This document shows positions 49,291 through 57,608 of a stretch of DNA of 64,000 nt, piece by piece; the stretch's first letter is position 1; each line of letters begins with the position of its first letter. Origin of the DNA: UBA6220 sp041651335 (lineage in GTDB: Bacteria; Patescibacteriota; Minisyncoccia; Minisyncoccales; Minisyncoccaceae). The position numbers were made by a program, and so were the translations under genes. The notes under the pieces were generated by a model. It was given only the letters and a program-made list of their open reading frames with translations. It had not been told where the DNA came from and ran no database searches. The DNA lies in assembly GCA_041651335.1 (NCBI GenBank), contig JBAZJL010000004.1, forward strand, positions 3,594-67,593, given 5' to 3'.

Positions 49291-49638
49291 ATGTTAGCAA
49301 AACAAGAAAAAAGAATTAAAAGACATAAAAGCATCAGAGCAAAGATTTCGGGCACAGCGGAAAAGCCTCGCTTGTGTGTTTTTCGTAGCAATATTCATAT
49401 TTATGCTCAATTGATAGATGACCTTCAGAAAAAAACAATTATTTCTGCAAAAGATACTGAAATTGATTTAAAGAAAAAAGATAAAATTTCCATTGCAAAA
49501 GAAGTGGGGTCGCTTTTAGCAAAAAAAGCAGTTGAAAAAAAGATAAAAGAAGCGGTTTTTGATCGGGGAGGATATAAATATCATGGCCGAGTAAAATCTT
49601 TGGCCGAAGGCGCCCGAGAAGGGGGTTTAAAATTTTAA
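49291..49638 (+). CDS. rplR: 50S ribosomal protein L18
   Basis: 115 residues. RIKRHKSIRAKISGTAEKPRL, VFRSNIHIYAQLIDD, and FDRGGYKYHGRVKSLAEGAREGGL are diagnostic. Binds 5S rRNA with L5. Confidence 0.98.
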   Translation: MLAKQEKRIKRHKSIRAKISGTAEKPRLCVFRSNIHIYAQLIDDLQKKTIISAKDTEIDLKKKDKISIAKEVGSLLAKKAVEKKIKEAVFDRGGYKYHGRVKSLAEGAREGGLKF

Positions 49639-49645
49639 TATTTTT

Positions 49646-50179
49646 ATGAACAAAGAATATCCAAAAAGAAAATTTGAAAAAAAAGAAAAAGAAGTAGTTA
49701 AAGACGGATTTGATTCAAAGCTTTTGGATTTGGCTCGAGTCACGAAAGTTACTGGCGGAGGAAAAACAATGAGGTTCAGGGCCGTAATCGTAGCGGGCAA
49801 TAAAGAAGGAAAAGTTGGCGTTGGCGTTGCCAAAGGATTAGATGTTTCTCAGGCAATAGACAAAGCAACTAGATTTGCGAAAAAAAATCTGATCGAAGTT
49901 CCGATTTTGCAGGGCACGATTCCTCACGAAGTAGAAGCCAAGTACGGACCTTCTAAAATTTTATTAAAACCTCAACAAAAAGGAAAAGGATTAGTTGCCG
50001 GAGGCACAGTAAGAATAATTTGTGCTTTGGCTGGAATCCAAGATATTTCTTCGAAAATCTTAAGCCAAACTACGAATAAGCTTAACAATGCTCGGGCAAC
50101 AATTAAAGCATTAGAGCAATTAAAAACAAAAAAGAAAGTTATTGTAACAGCGCCGAAAGAACCTGTTTTGGCTGAATAA
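49646..50179 (+). CDS. rpsE: 30S ribosomal protein S5
   Basis: 177 residues. DLARVTKVTGGGKTMRFRAVIVAGNKEGKVGVG is the dsRNA-binding region, followed by TIPHEVEAKYGPSKILLKP and ARATIKALEQL. The next gene is rplO after 4 bp; rpmD (L30), which normally lies between them, is absent. Confidence 0.97.
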   Translation: MNKEYPKRKFEKKEKEVVKDGFDSKLLDLARVTKVTGGGKTMRFRAVIVAGNKEGKVGVGVAKGLDVSQAIDKATRFAKKNLIEVPILQGTIPHEVEAKYGPSKILLKPQQKGKGLVAGGTVRIICALAGIQDISSKILSQTTNKLNNARATIKALEQLKTKKKVIVTAPKEPVLAE

Positions 50180-50183
50180 AAAT

Positions 50184-50684
50184 ATGCAATTACACGAACT
50201 ACAACCAAAAAACAGCTTTAAAAAGAAAAAAAGAGTTGGCCGAGGAGGAAAAAAAGGAACTTATTCTGGTGTTGGCGGCAAAGGGCAGAAAGGGAGAGCT
50301 GGATCTAGATTTAAGCCATTAATAAGAGAATGGTTAAAAAAATATCCTAAATTAAAAGGTTATAATTTTAATATTATTGCTGAGCCATCTGCACCTGTTG
50401 ATTTAAGCAATCTAGAAAAGAATTTTGAAAACAAAGAAATAGTTAGTCCGAAAACTTTGGCTTTGAAAAAAATTATTAGTTCAAAAAACGGTAAATTGCC
50501 TTTAGTTAAAATTACAGGTTTGGGCGATTTAACAAAAGCAATAATTATTAATGGCTGTGCTGTTTCTAAGAAAGCAAAAGAAAAAATAGAAAAAGCAGGC
50601 GGGGAAATAAAAACTAAGCCAAAAATAAAAAAATCAGAATCTAAAAAGCCAGTTTCTAAAAAAATAAAGAAATCAGCTAAATAA
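50184..50684 (+). CDS. rplO: 50S ribosomal protein L15
   Basis: 166 residues. RVGRGGKKGTYSGVGGKGQKGRAGSRFKP is the glycine/arginine-rich N-terminus; VKITGLGDLTKAIIINGCAVS is the core. A Lys-rich tail of about 30 residues extends the C-terminus. Directly follows rpsE. Confidence 0.96.
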   Translation: MQLHELQPKNSFKKKKRVGRGGKKGTYSGVGGKGQKGRAGSRFKPLIREWLKKYPKLKGYNFNIIAEPSAPVDLSNLEKNFENKEIVSPKTLALKKIISSKNGKLPLVKITGLGDLTKAIIINGCAVSKKAKEKIEKAGGEIKTKPKIKKSESKKPVSKKIKKSAK

Positions 50685-50692
50685 AATTATTC

Positions 50693-51943
50693 ATGATTTT
50701 CGATAAACTTATTGAAATTATCAAAACGAAAGAAATTAGAAACAAGATTCTTTTCGTTTTGGGAGTTTTTTTGGTTTTTAGAATGATGGCAAACATTCCG
50801 GTTTTGGGCGTGGATGTGATAAAAATTTCTAATTTTTTTGCCAGTAATCAATATTTTGGATTATTAAATGTTTTTACAGGAGGAGCTTTGGACAGAATGT
50901 CTTTAGTGATGCTTGGCTTAGGACCATATATTACCGCGACCATTATTCTTCAGCTTTTAACTTTGATTTTTCCCCAATTCGAAAAACTTTATAAAGAAGA
51001 AGGCGAGCAGGGAAGACAAAAATTTAATCAATATTGCCGAATTGCGGCCGCTCCTTTGGCCATGATTCAAGGCTATGCCATGATTATGCTTTTAAAAAGC
51101 CAAGATCTTTTAGTGGGCGATCTTTCATTTTTAACAATTGTTATTTCAACCTTAACTATTACCGCCGGTTCAATGATTATGATGTGGCTAGGAGAATTAA
51201 TTTCAGAAAAAGGCATTGGTAACGGAGTGTCTCTTTTGATTTTTGCTGGAATTGTTTGTGATTTTCCAAGCAACGTAAGAATGCTTGGTGCTAGTTTTGT
51301 AGAATCGCAAATAATTTATTATATCTTATTCTTTTTAGCGGCTTTATTGGTTATTCTTTTGGTTGTTTTTGTTAATGAGGGCCGCCGAAATATTCCAGTT
51401 TCTTATGCAAAAAGAGTGCGAGGAAATAAAATGTATGGAGGAGCTTCTACTTTTTTGCCGTTAAATATTAATCCAGCGGGAGTAATTCCGTTAATCTTTG
51501 CTATCTCTCTTTTAATGATTCCTGGGATGCTGGCTTCGGCTTTTCACTGGACAATGTTAAACAATATTTTACAAAATCAGCTTGTTTATGGAATTTTGTA
51601 TTTTGCTCTAGTTTTTATTTTTACTTTTTTCTATACCGCTGTTACTTTTGATCCTAAAAATATTGCTACTAATTTGCAAAAAACAGGAGGGTTTGTTCCT
51701 GGAATCAGGCCCGGAGAAGCTACTACTTTATTTATTAGAAATATTTTAAATAGGATTTTGGTTATTGGTGCTGTTTTCCTTGGCTTGATTGCTATTTTAC
51801 CATCAATTATCCAAGGGTTAACCGATGTTAAACAATTCCAATTTTTAATCGGAGGAACATCACTTTTGATTTTAGTTTCTGTTGCTTTGGAAACAATGAA
51901 ACAAATTGATGCTCAGCTAGAAATGATGCATTACGAAATTTAA
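50693..51943 (+). CDS. secY: Protein translocase subunit SecY
   Basis: 416 residues with ten helices. LGLGPYITATIILQLL, QYCRIAAAPLAMIQGYAM, GNGVSLLIFAGIV and the cytosolic loops SYAKRVRGNKMYGGASTFLPL and FDPKNIATNLQKTGGFVPGIRPGEAT, where SecA and the ribosome dock, are present. Last gene of the ribosomal cluster before a strong terminator. Confidence 0.98.
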   Translation: MIFDKLIEIIKTKEIRNKILFVLGVFLVFRMMANIPVLGVDVIKISNFFASNQYFGLLNVFTGGALDRMSLVMLGLGPYITATIILQLLTLIFPQFEKLYKEEGEQGRQKFNQYCRIAAAPLAMIQGYAMIMLLKSQDLLVGDLSFLTIVISTLTITAGSMIMMWLGELISEKGIGNGVSLLIFAGIVCDFPSNVRMLGASFVESQIIYYILFFLAALLVILLVVFVNEGRRNIPVSYAKRVRGNKMYGGASTFLPLNINPAGVIPLIFAISLLMIPGMLASAFHWTMLNNILQNQLVYGILYFALVFIFTFFYTAVTFDPKNIATNLQKTGGFVPGIRPGEATTLFIRNILNRILVIGAVFLGLIAILPSIIQGLTDVKQFQFLIGGTSLLILVSVALETMKQIDAQLEMMHYEI

Positions 51944-51956
51944 CTTGATTTTCGCT

Positions 51957-51992
51957 AAGGGTTGGATGATAATAAAATCCAGCCCTTTTGTT
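51957..51992 (+). terminator. Intrinsic terminator after secY
   Basis: AAGGGTTGGAT (51957-51967) pairs with ATCCAGCCCTT (51977-51987) with one G-U pair, then a T-rich tail. Confidence 0.85.
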
Positions 51993-52026
51993 TTGCTTTT
52001 TTAATAATTATTAACTAAATTTATTT

Positions 52027-52698
52027 ATGGAAAAAAATCCTCTTATTGTTATTTTTTTAGGAAAATCAGGAGCTGGCAAGGGTACTCAAGTTAATTTAAT
52101 TAAAGAAAAATATAATTTAGAAAAAATATCCAGCGGAGATCTTTTGCGAGAAAGAAAAAAAACACCTGATTTTACTGGAGAGAAAATTTCTAAAACCATT
52201 GATAACGGGGGCATAGTTTTAACACCAGTGATTTTCAAGCTTTGGATGGAAAAACTTGAAGAATATAAAAAAAATAAAGATTTTCAAGGATTGATTTTTG
52301 ACGGCTCTCCTCGAAAAATAAAAGAGGCTTATTTAATGGAAGAAGCTTTGGAATGGTATGAGTGGAATAAAAACATTAAAGTAATTTTATTGGATATTTC
52401 TGACGAAGAAGTGGTCAAAAGAATCGCTCTTCGAAAAATTTGTCCTCATTGCGGAAATATTATTATTGATGCTCCTGATGGAATCGAAGAGCTTGTTTGT
52501 TCTCAATGTGGAAGCAAATTGGAAAGACGGCCAGAAGATACCGAAGCTGGAGTCAGAAAAAGACTAGAATGGTTTCAAAAAGAAGTTCAACCAGTAATTA
52601 ATTATTACGAAGAAGCTGGGTGTTTGATTAGAATAAATGGCGAGCAAAGCATTGAAAACGTTTTTCAGGATATTATTAAATCCATTCAAGAAGATTAA
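52027..52698 (+). CDS. adk: Adenylate kinase, zinc-lid type
   Basis: 223 residues. The P-loop is GKSGAGKGTQ (residues 12-21) and the AMP-binding region ISSGDLLRERKK; FDGSPRKIKEA replaces the usual F-D-G-F-P-R-T. The lid has C-x-x-C ... C-x-x-C (CPHCG and CSQCG), the zinc form. It balances ATP, ADP and AMP. Two substitutions in motifs (S for P in the P-loop, S for F before P-R) make it a divergent member, but the context after secY supports adk. Confidence 0.9.
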   Translation: MEKNPLIVIFLGKSGAGKGTQVNLIKEKYNLEKISSGDLLRERKKTPDFTGEKISKTIDNGGIVLTPVIFKLWMEKLEEYKKNKDFQGLIFDGSPRKIKEAYLMEEALEWYEWNKNIKVILLDISDEEVVKRIALRKICPHCGNIIIDAPDGIEELVCSQCGSKLERRPEDTEAGVRKRLEWFQKEVQPVINYYEEAGCLIRINGEQSIENVFQDIIKSIQED

Positions 52699-52703
52699 TT
52701 TTT

Positions 52704-53498
52704 ATGATTCCCATTAAAACTTTGGAAGAAATAGAAATAATGAAAAAAGGCGGTTTTGTTTTGGCCCGAATAATGGAGGCTTTGGGGCAGATGGCTATTC
52801 CTCAAGCCAGAGGAGAAGATTTAGAAAATCAAGCTGAAAAATTAATTCAAAAAGCAGGAGGACGATGCAGCTTTAAAGGTCAAGATGGTTTTCCTTCTTG
52901 TCTTTGTTTTTCAGTTAATCAAGAAATTGTTCATGGTCTACCGAAAGAAAAAATATTAAAGCAGGGCGATATTGTTTCGCTTGATTTGGGTATATTTTTT
53001 CCTTTAGAGGTTTTTTTAAAAGGCAAAATAGAATTAACGAAATATCCTAATTTAAAAAATGGTTTTCATACTGATATGGCCCGAACTTTTTTGGTTGGAG
53101 AAGTTGATCCCGAAGTTCAACGCTTGGTTCGAGCAACAAAAAAGGCTCTTAAAAGAGGAATAAAAAAAGCAAAACCAGGAATTACATTTGGAGATTTAGG
53201 GGAAACAATCGGGCGGTATATCGAAAGCCAAAATTTTGGCACTGTTCGAGAATTGTGCGGGCATGGAATTGGAAAAGATTTACACGAAGATCCAGATATT
53301 CTTAATTATGGGTATCGGCATTCTGGCGAAAAAATAAAACAAGGAATGGTTTTTTGTTTAGAGCCAATGCTAACCATGGGAAGCGAGAAAATAAAAAAGA
53401 AAGGATTTTCTTTTGTCACCGAAGATGGATCTCTTTCTGCTCATTTTGAAGATATGGTGGCCATTACTAAAGATGGGGCGATTGTTCTTACTGAATAA
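52704..53498 (+). CDS. map: Methionine aminopeptidase type I
   Basis: 264 residues. The five metal ligands are visible: SLDLGIFF, FHTDMART, CGHGIGKDLHEDP, FCLEPMLT and HFEDMVAI. About 20 residues (PLEVFLKGKIELTKYPNLKN) are inserted between the first two ligands, an uncommon loop. It removes initiator Met. It normally precedes infA-rpmJ-rpsM-rpsK-rpsD-rpoA-rplQ, but here those genes do not follow. Confidence 0.96.
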   Translation: MIPIKTLEEIEIMKKGGFVLARIMEALGQMAIPQARGEDLENQAEKLIQKAGGRCSFKGQDGFPSCLCFSVNQEIVHGLPKEKILKQGDIVSLDLGIFFPLEVFLKGKIELTKYPNLKNGFHTDMARTFLVGEVDPEVQRLVRATKKALKRGIKKAKPGITFGDLGETIGRYIESQNFGTVRELCGHGIGKDLHEDPDILNYGYRHSGEKIKQGMVFCLEPMLTMGSEKIKKKGFSFVTEDGSLSAHFEDMVAITKDGAIVLTE

Positions 53499-53569
53499 TT
53501 TTTAATTATTTATTTCAAAACAAGGAAAAAATATAATATAATTAATTTAGAATAATTAATATTTTAAAA

Positions 53570-54253
53570 ATGTATAAAATAGTAATTGTTAGACATGGAG
53601 AAAGTGTTTGGAATAAAGAAAATATTTTTACTGGCTGGACTGATATAGAATTATCGGATTTAGGGCGGGAGCAGGCGCAAAAAGCAGGAAAAATTCTTAA
53701 GCAAGCAAATTATAATTTTGATTTAGCTTTTGTTTCAGTTTTAAAAAGAGCAGAAGATACCTTAAGCTTAATTTTAAAAGAATTAGATTTGGATATTCCC
53801 ATTGAAAAAGCGTGGCAATTAAACGAACGTCATTACGGGGCCTTGCAAGGCCTGAATAAAGATGAAATAAAAGAAAAGTACGGAGAAGAATTATTTAAGC
53901 AATGGAGGCGAAGCTATGATGTTCGTCCTCCGGCCTTGGAAAGAAATGATTCAAGACACCCAGGAAATGATCCGCAATATATTTCTTTGTCTGAAAAACA
54001 ATTACCAGAAACAGAAAGCTTAGAAGACACGGAAAAAAGAGTAATGCCTTATTGGAAGAAAAAAATTGTTCCTGAAATTTTTCGAAATAAAAAGATAATT
54101 ATTTGCGCTCACGGCAATAGTATTCGGGCCTTGGCTAAAAATATAGAAAAGATAAATAATCAGGAAATTCCAAGTTTAGAAATTCCGCTTGGCCAGCCCT
54201 TTGTTTATGAATTTGACCAAGATTTAAATTTGGTTAAAAAATTTTATTTATAA
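53570..54253 (+). CDS. gpmA: 2,3-bisphosphoglycerate-dependent phosphoglycerate mutase
   Basis: 227 residues. The catalytic IVRHGESVWNKENIFTGWTD, the RAEDT Arg, NERHYGALQGLNKDE, RRSYDVRPPAL and the second catalytic His in ICAHGNSIRAL are all present. Interconverts 3- and 2-phosphoglycerate in lower glycolysis. A pair of overlapping TATAAT-like boxes lies about 25-35 bp before the start. Confidence 0.96.
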   Translation: MYKIVIVRHGESVWNKENIFTGWTDIELSDLGREQAQKAGKILKQANYNFDLAFVSVLKRAEDTLSLILKELDLDIPIEKAWQLNERHYGALQGLNKDEIKEKYGEELFKQWRRSYDVRPPALERNDSRHPGNDPQYISLSEKQLPETESLEDTEKRVMPYWKKKIVPEIFRNKKIIICAHGNSIRALAKNIEKINNQEIPSLEIPLGQPFVYEFDQDLNLVKKFYL

Positions 54254-54282
54254 AATTTTTTCTAAAAAAAGAAAAGGCTTGA

Positions 54283-54309
54283 TTGGCACTTGGGTTTATT
54301 GACTGATAA
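54283..54309 (+). promoter_or_regulatory. Degenerate CIRCE-like element before hrcA
   Basis: TTGGCACTT, 9-bp spacer, GACTGATAA keeps the exact CIRCE geometry and matches 14 of 18 consensus positions. It overlaps the -35 of the hrcA promoter (TTGACT at 54299). Confidence 0.5.
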
Positions 54310-54326
54310 ATTAATAGTGCTATAAT
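54299..54326 (+). promoter_or_regulatory. Leaderless promoter of hrcA
   Basis: TTGACT (54299-54304), 16 bp, TATAAT (54321-54326), then 8 bp to ATG 54335. The predicted mRNA begins at or one to two bases before the start codon. Confidence 0.65.
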
Positions 54327-54334
54327 CAAAAACA

Positions 54335-55045
54335 ATGCTTACTCAACGACAAAACGAAATATTAAAAGTTTTAATCGGAGAATATATCAAAACAGCCGAG
54401 CCAATCAGTTCTGATTTTTTAGCAAAAAAATATGATTTTGGGCTTTGCTCTTCGGCGATTAGGATTGAAATGCAGAATTTGATTAAAGCTGGATTTTTGG
54501 AACAGCCCCATACTTCTGCTGGCCGAATTCCAACCGATCAGGCTTATCGGTTTTTTGTGGATAGTATTATCAGAAGCTATGAAGCTGGCCAAAAAAAGAA
54601 AATTGAGAACGAACTAGAAGAGTTTTTAAGCCAAAAATCAAAAAATCAATTCGAGCTAGCTTCGCATTTAGCTAAATTTTTAGCCGATATTTCAAATAAT
54701 CTAACCATTGTTCATTTTGTTGATGATAATATTTCTTGGAAAGAAGGCTGGGATGAAATTTCTAGAGAGCCAGAATTTTCTGATCAAGAATTTATTTTTG
54801 ATTTTTTTAATTTTTTAAATGATTTTGAGCAGAAAATAAAGAAATTGAAAATTCAAGGAATAAATATTTATATTGGCCACGAAATTCCAATTTCTCGGGC
54901 TGAAAATTTAAGCTTGATTTGTTCAGCTTGTCCGATTTCAAAAAATCAAACCGCGTTTATTTCTCTAATCGGACCGCGTCGCATGGATTATGATAAAAAT
55001 ATTAATTTGCTTTATTCTTTAAATAAAGCCCTAAGAGAATTATAA
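54335..55045 (+). CDS. hrcA: Heat-shock repressor HrcA, short form
   Basis: 236 residues, about 100 shorter than the usual 340. The N-terminal winged helix (MLTQRQNEILKVLIGEYIKT, then SSAIRIEMQNLIKAGFLEQPHTSAGRIPTDQAYRFFVD) is well conserved. The dimerisation part is reduced, and the family insert is missing, while the end (FISLIGPRRMDYDKNINLL) still matches. It should bind CIRCE elements, with GroEL normally keeping it active. Leads the hrcA-grpE pair. Confidence 0.93.
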   Translation: MLTQRQNEILKVLIGEYIKTAEPISSDFLAKKYDFGLCSSAIRIEMQNLIKAGFLEQPHTSAGRIPTDQAYRFFVDSIIRSYEAGQKKKIENELEEFLSQKSKNQFELASHLAKFLADISNNLTIVHFVDDNISWKEGWDEISREPEFSDQEFIFDFFNFLNDFEQKIKKLKIQGINIYIGHEIPISRAENLSLICSACPISKNQTAFISLIGPRRMDYDKNINLLYSLNKALREL

Positions 55046-55050
55046 GAAAT

Positions 55051-55596
55051 ATGTCCCAAAAAGATAAAAGCGATAAAAATAAAGAAAACGCTTCCCAAGA
55101 AGAAAAAACCGAAGATTTTAAAAAAATAATTTCTCAGATTGAAAAAGAAAAACAAGAATATTTTTCAGGGTGGCAAAGAGAAAAAGCTGACTTTATTAAT
55201 TATCAAAACAAAGAAAACGAAAGGTTGAACGATTTGATGGTTTTTCAAAGAATCGATTTTTTTAAAAAAATATTACCCATTATTGATAATCTAAACCGGG
55301 CCGAAAAAGCAATCGATTTGGAAAAAAAGCAAGATCAAAATATAAAAGGACTTTTAATGATTAAACTTCAATTAGAACAATTTTTAAAAGATCAAGGCTT
55401 GGAACAATTAGATCGCTTGAATAAAAAATTTGATCCAGCTCTTGATGAGGTAATAGAAATCAGAGAAGACGAGAATAAAGATCCAGGAATGGTTGTCGAA
55501 GAAGTTGAAAAAGGATACAGTTTTAAAAATCAATTAATTCGGCCAGCCAAGGTAAAAATAATTAAAGAAAATGATGTTAGCAGTCTTGACAGTTGA
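55051..55596 (+). CDS. grpE: Nucleotide exchange factor GrpE
   Basis: 181 residues. A long N-terminal coiled coil (about 1-70, K/E-rich) with SGWQREKADFINYQNKENER, then FFKKILPIIDNLNRAEKA and the C-terminal beta domain FDPALDEVIEIRE ... VEKGYSFKNQLIRPAKVKI. It releases ADP from DnaK. It ends within the CIRCE element of the dnaK promoter. Confidence 0.95.
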   Translation: MSQKDKSDKNKENASQEEKTEDFKKIISQIEKEKQEYFSGWQREKADFINYQNKENERLNDLMVFQRIDFFKKILPIIDNLNRAEKAIDLEKKQDQNIKGLLMIKLQLEQFLKDQGLEQLDRLNKKFDPALDEVIEIREDENKDPGMVVEEVEKGYSFKNQLIRPAKVKIIKENDVSSLDS

Positions 55597-55617
55597 GTGC
55601 TAATCTAATAATATAAT
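55577..55617 (+). promoter_or_regulatory. CIRCE element and promoter of dnaK
   Basis: TTAGCAGTC (55577-55585), 9-bp spacer, GAGTGCTAA (55595-55603) matches CIRCE at 17 of 18 positions. The -35 TTGACA (55586-55591) lies in the spacer and TAATAT (55609-55614, overlapping TATAAT at 55612) is the -10. HrcA bound here would block RNA polymerase. The element overlaps the grpE stop codon. Confidence 0.9.
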
Positions 55618-55645
55618 CTTATAATTAGGTAATAAAAAAATTATT

Positions 55646-57556
55646 ATGGCAAAAATTTTAGGCATTGACCTAGGAACCGCAATCACAAAATCAGCTTCAA
55701 TAATTAACGGAGAACCAAAAGCTTTGGAAAACAGAGAAGGATCAATTCTTACCCCTTCGATTGTTGCTCATACCAAGGGGGGAGAAAGGGTTGTAGGAAT
55801 TTTAGCTCAGAGGCAAGCAATTACTAATCCTCAAAATACTATTTCTGGCGTAAAAAGGTTTATTGGCCGAAGATTTTCTGATTCAGAGGTGCAAAAAGAA
55901 TTAGCTCTTTTGCCTTATGAAAGCAAGGAAAGAAGCGACGGAGGGGTAGAAGTGAAAATGGGGGATAAATGGTATACGCCCATTGAAATTTCGGCCATGA
56001 TTTTACAAAAAGTAAAAGCTGATGCCAAAGAAAAAATCGGAGAAGACATTAAAAATGTGGTTATTACTTGTCCAGCTAATTTTGATGATTCACAAAGAAA
56101 AGCAACAATCGCTGCCGGAGAAATAGCTGGATTTAATGTGCTTCGAGTAATTAATGAACCTACTGCAGCTGCTTTGGCTTATGGCTTTGGCAAAAAAGAA
56201 GCGCAAAAAATATTAGTTTATGATTTTGGAGGCGGAACATTTGATGTAACGATTCTTGATGTTTCTCCAGAAATAGTGGAGGTTCTGGCCACTGGAGGCG
56301 AGGCTCATTTAGGGGGAAATGATTTTGACCAAAGAATTATTAATTGGCTTTTAGAAGAATTTAAAAAAGATCAAGGCCTTGATTTGTCAAAAGACACCTT
56401 AGCGTTGCAAAGACTAAAAGAAGCAGCAGAAAAAGCAAAAACCGAATTATCAAGTGCCTTAGAAACAAATATTAACTTGCCTTTTATTTCTTCAGATGCC
56501 AATGGTCCAAAACATTTGGAATATAAAATTACCAGGGCCCAATTTGAAGGTATGACCAAAGATTTAATCGAAAGATCGATTGAAAGGGTTAAGAAAACAA
56601 TGGAAGAAATTAAAATTGATAAAAATGAGATTAAAGAAATTGTTTTAGTCGGAGGAACGACTTTGATTCCAGCAATTAGAACAGCGGTTAAAGATTTTTT
56701 TGGAAAAGAACCGAACAAATCAATTAATCCCGAGGAAGTAGTGGCAGTAGGCGCAGCGATTCAAGCAGAAATTTTAACAGCCAAAGAAGAGGGTCGAACC
56801 CCAGAAGGAGATATTAAAAGTGTTTTGCTTTTAGATGTTTTGCCTTTGTCTTTGGGAATAGAAACTTTTGGAGGCGTTGATACAATTATGATTGCCAAAA
56901 ATACCACGATTCCTACCTCTGGATCACAAATATTTTCAACTGCGGCAGATAGTCAAACATCAGTAGAAATTAATGTTCTTCAAGGGGAACGGCCAATGGC
57001 GAAAGACAACCGATCTTTAGGGCGATTTATTTTAGATGGAATTGCTCCAGCACCAAGAGGATTGCCTCAAATAGATGTAAAATTTGATATTGATGCTAGT
57101 GGTATTTTAACTGTTGTGGCCACAGATAAAGCAACCAATAAAAGCCAATCCATAAAAATTGAAGGTTCGATTGGATTGTCCAAAGAAGAAGTTGAAAAAA
57201 TGAAAAAAGAAGCAGAAATAAACGCTGTTGAAGATCAGAAAAAGAAAGAACTAATTGAAGGCAGAAATATGGCCGATAATTTAATCTATGCTTCGGAAAA
57301 AGCGATTAAAGACGCTGAAGGGAAAATTACCGAAGATTTAAAAAAAGAAATCGAAGAAAAAATAAATAATTTGAAAAAAGTGAAAGATAGTGATAATATA
57401 AACGACATTAAAGCCAAGAGCGAAGAGCTTTCGGGAATTATTCAAAAAATAGGAGAACAGGTTTATAAACAACCAGAAGGGGGCAATCAAACCAATCAAG
57501 ATTCTGGAAAAGAGCCTCCGGAAGCAGAAACTGAAAAAGAAGAAAAACAGAATTAA
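55646..57556 (+). CDS. dnaK: Molecular chaperone DnaK
   Basis: 636 residues, full length. GIDLGTAITKSA (phosphate 1), VINEPTAAALAYG, VYDFGGGTFDVTILD (phosphate 2), and VLVGGTT-type IVLVGGTTLIPAI (adenosine) mark the ATPase domain. The linker region VLLLDVLPLSLGIETFGG and the substrate domain follow, ending in an acidic Gln-rich tail. It has a CIRCE-controlled promoter and an intrinsic terminator after it. Confidence 0.98.
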   Translation: MAKILGIDLGTAITKSASIINGEPKALENREGSILTPSIVAHTKGGERVVGILAQRQAITNPQNTISGVKRFIGRRFSDSEVQKELALLPYESKERSDGGVEVKMGDKWYTPIEISAMILQKVKADAKEKIGEDIKNVVITCPANFDDSQRKATIAAGEIAGFNVLRVINEPTAAALAYGFGKKEAQKILVYDFGGGTFDVTILDVSPEIVEVLATGGEAHLGGNDFDQRIINWLLEEFKKDQGLDLSKDTLALQRLKEAAEKAKTELSSALETNINLPFISSDANGPKHLEYKITRAQFEGMTKDLIERSIERVKKTMEEIKIDKNEIKEIVLVGGTTLIPAIRTAVKDFFGKEPNKSINPEEVVAVGAAIQAEILTAKEEGRTPEGDIKSVLLLDVLPLSLGIETFGGVDTIMIAKNTTIPTSGSQIFSTAADSQTSVEINVLQGERPMAKDNRSLGRFILDGIAPAPRGLPQIDVKFDIDASGILTVVATDKATNKSQSIKIEGSIGLSKEEVEKMKKEAEINAVEDQKKKELIEGRNMADNLIYASEKAIKDAEGKITEDLKKEIEEKINNLKKVKDSDNINDIKAKSEELSGIIQKIGEQVYKQPEGGNQTNQDSGKEPPEAETEKEEKQN

Positions 57557-57567
57557 TTAATTTTTTC

Positions 57568-57604
57568 AGAATGGCAGAATCAATTGATTTTGCTATTCTT
57601 TTTT
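57568..57604 (+). terminator. Intrinsic terminator between dnaK and dnaJ
   Basis: A 14-bp stem with two G-U pairs (AGAATGGCAGAATC at 57568-57581, AATT loop, GATTTTGCTATTCT at 57586-57599) followed by TTTTT. The 3' arm contains the extended -10 proposed for dnaJ. Confidence 0.85.
57591..57599 (+). promoter_or_regulatory. Possible extended -10 of dnaJ inside the terminator
   Basis: TGCTATTCT at 57591-57599, 9 bp before ATG 57609. There is no good -35, so an extended -10 promoter with a leader of about 3 nt is inferred. Confidence 0.4.
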
Positions 57605-57608
57605 CAAA

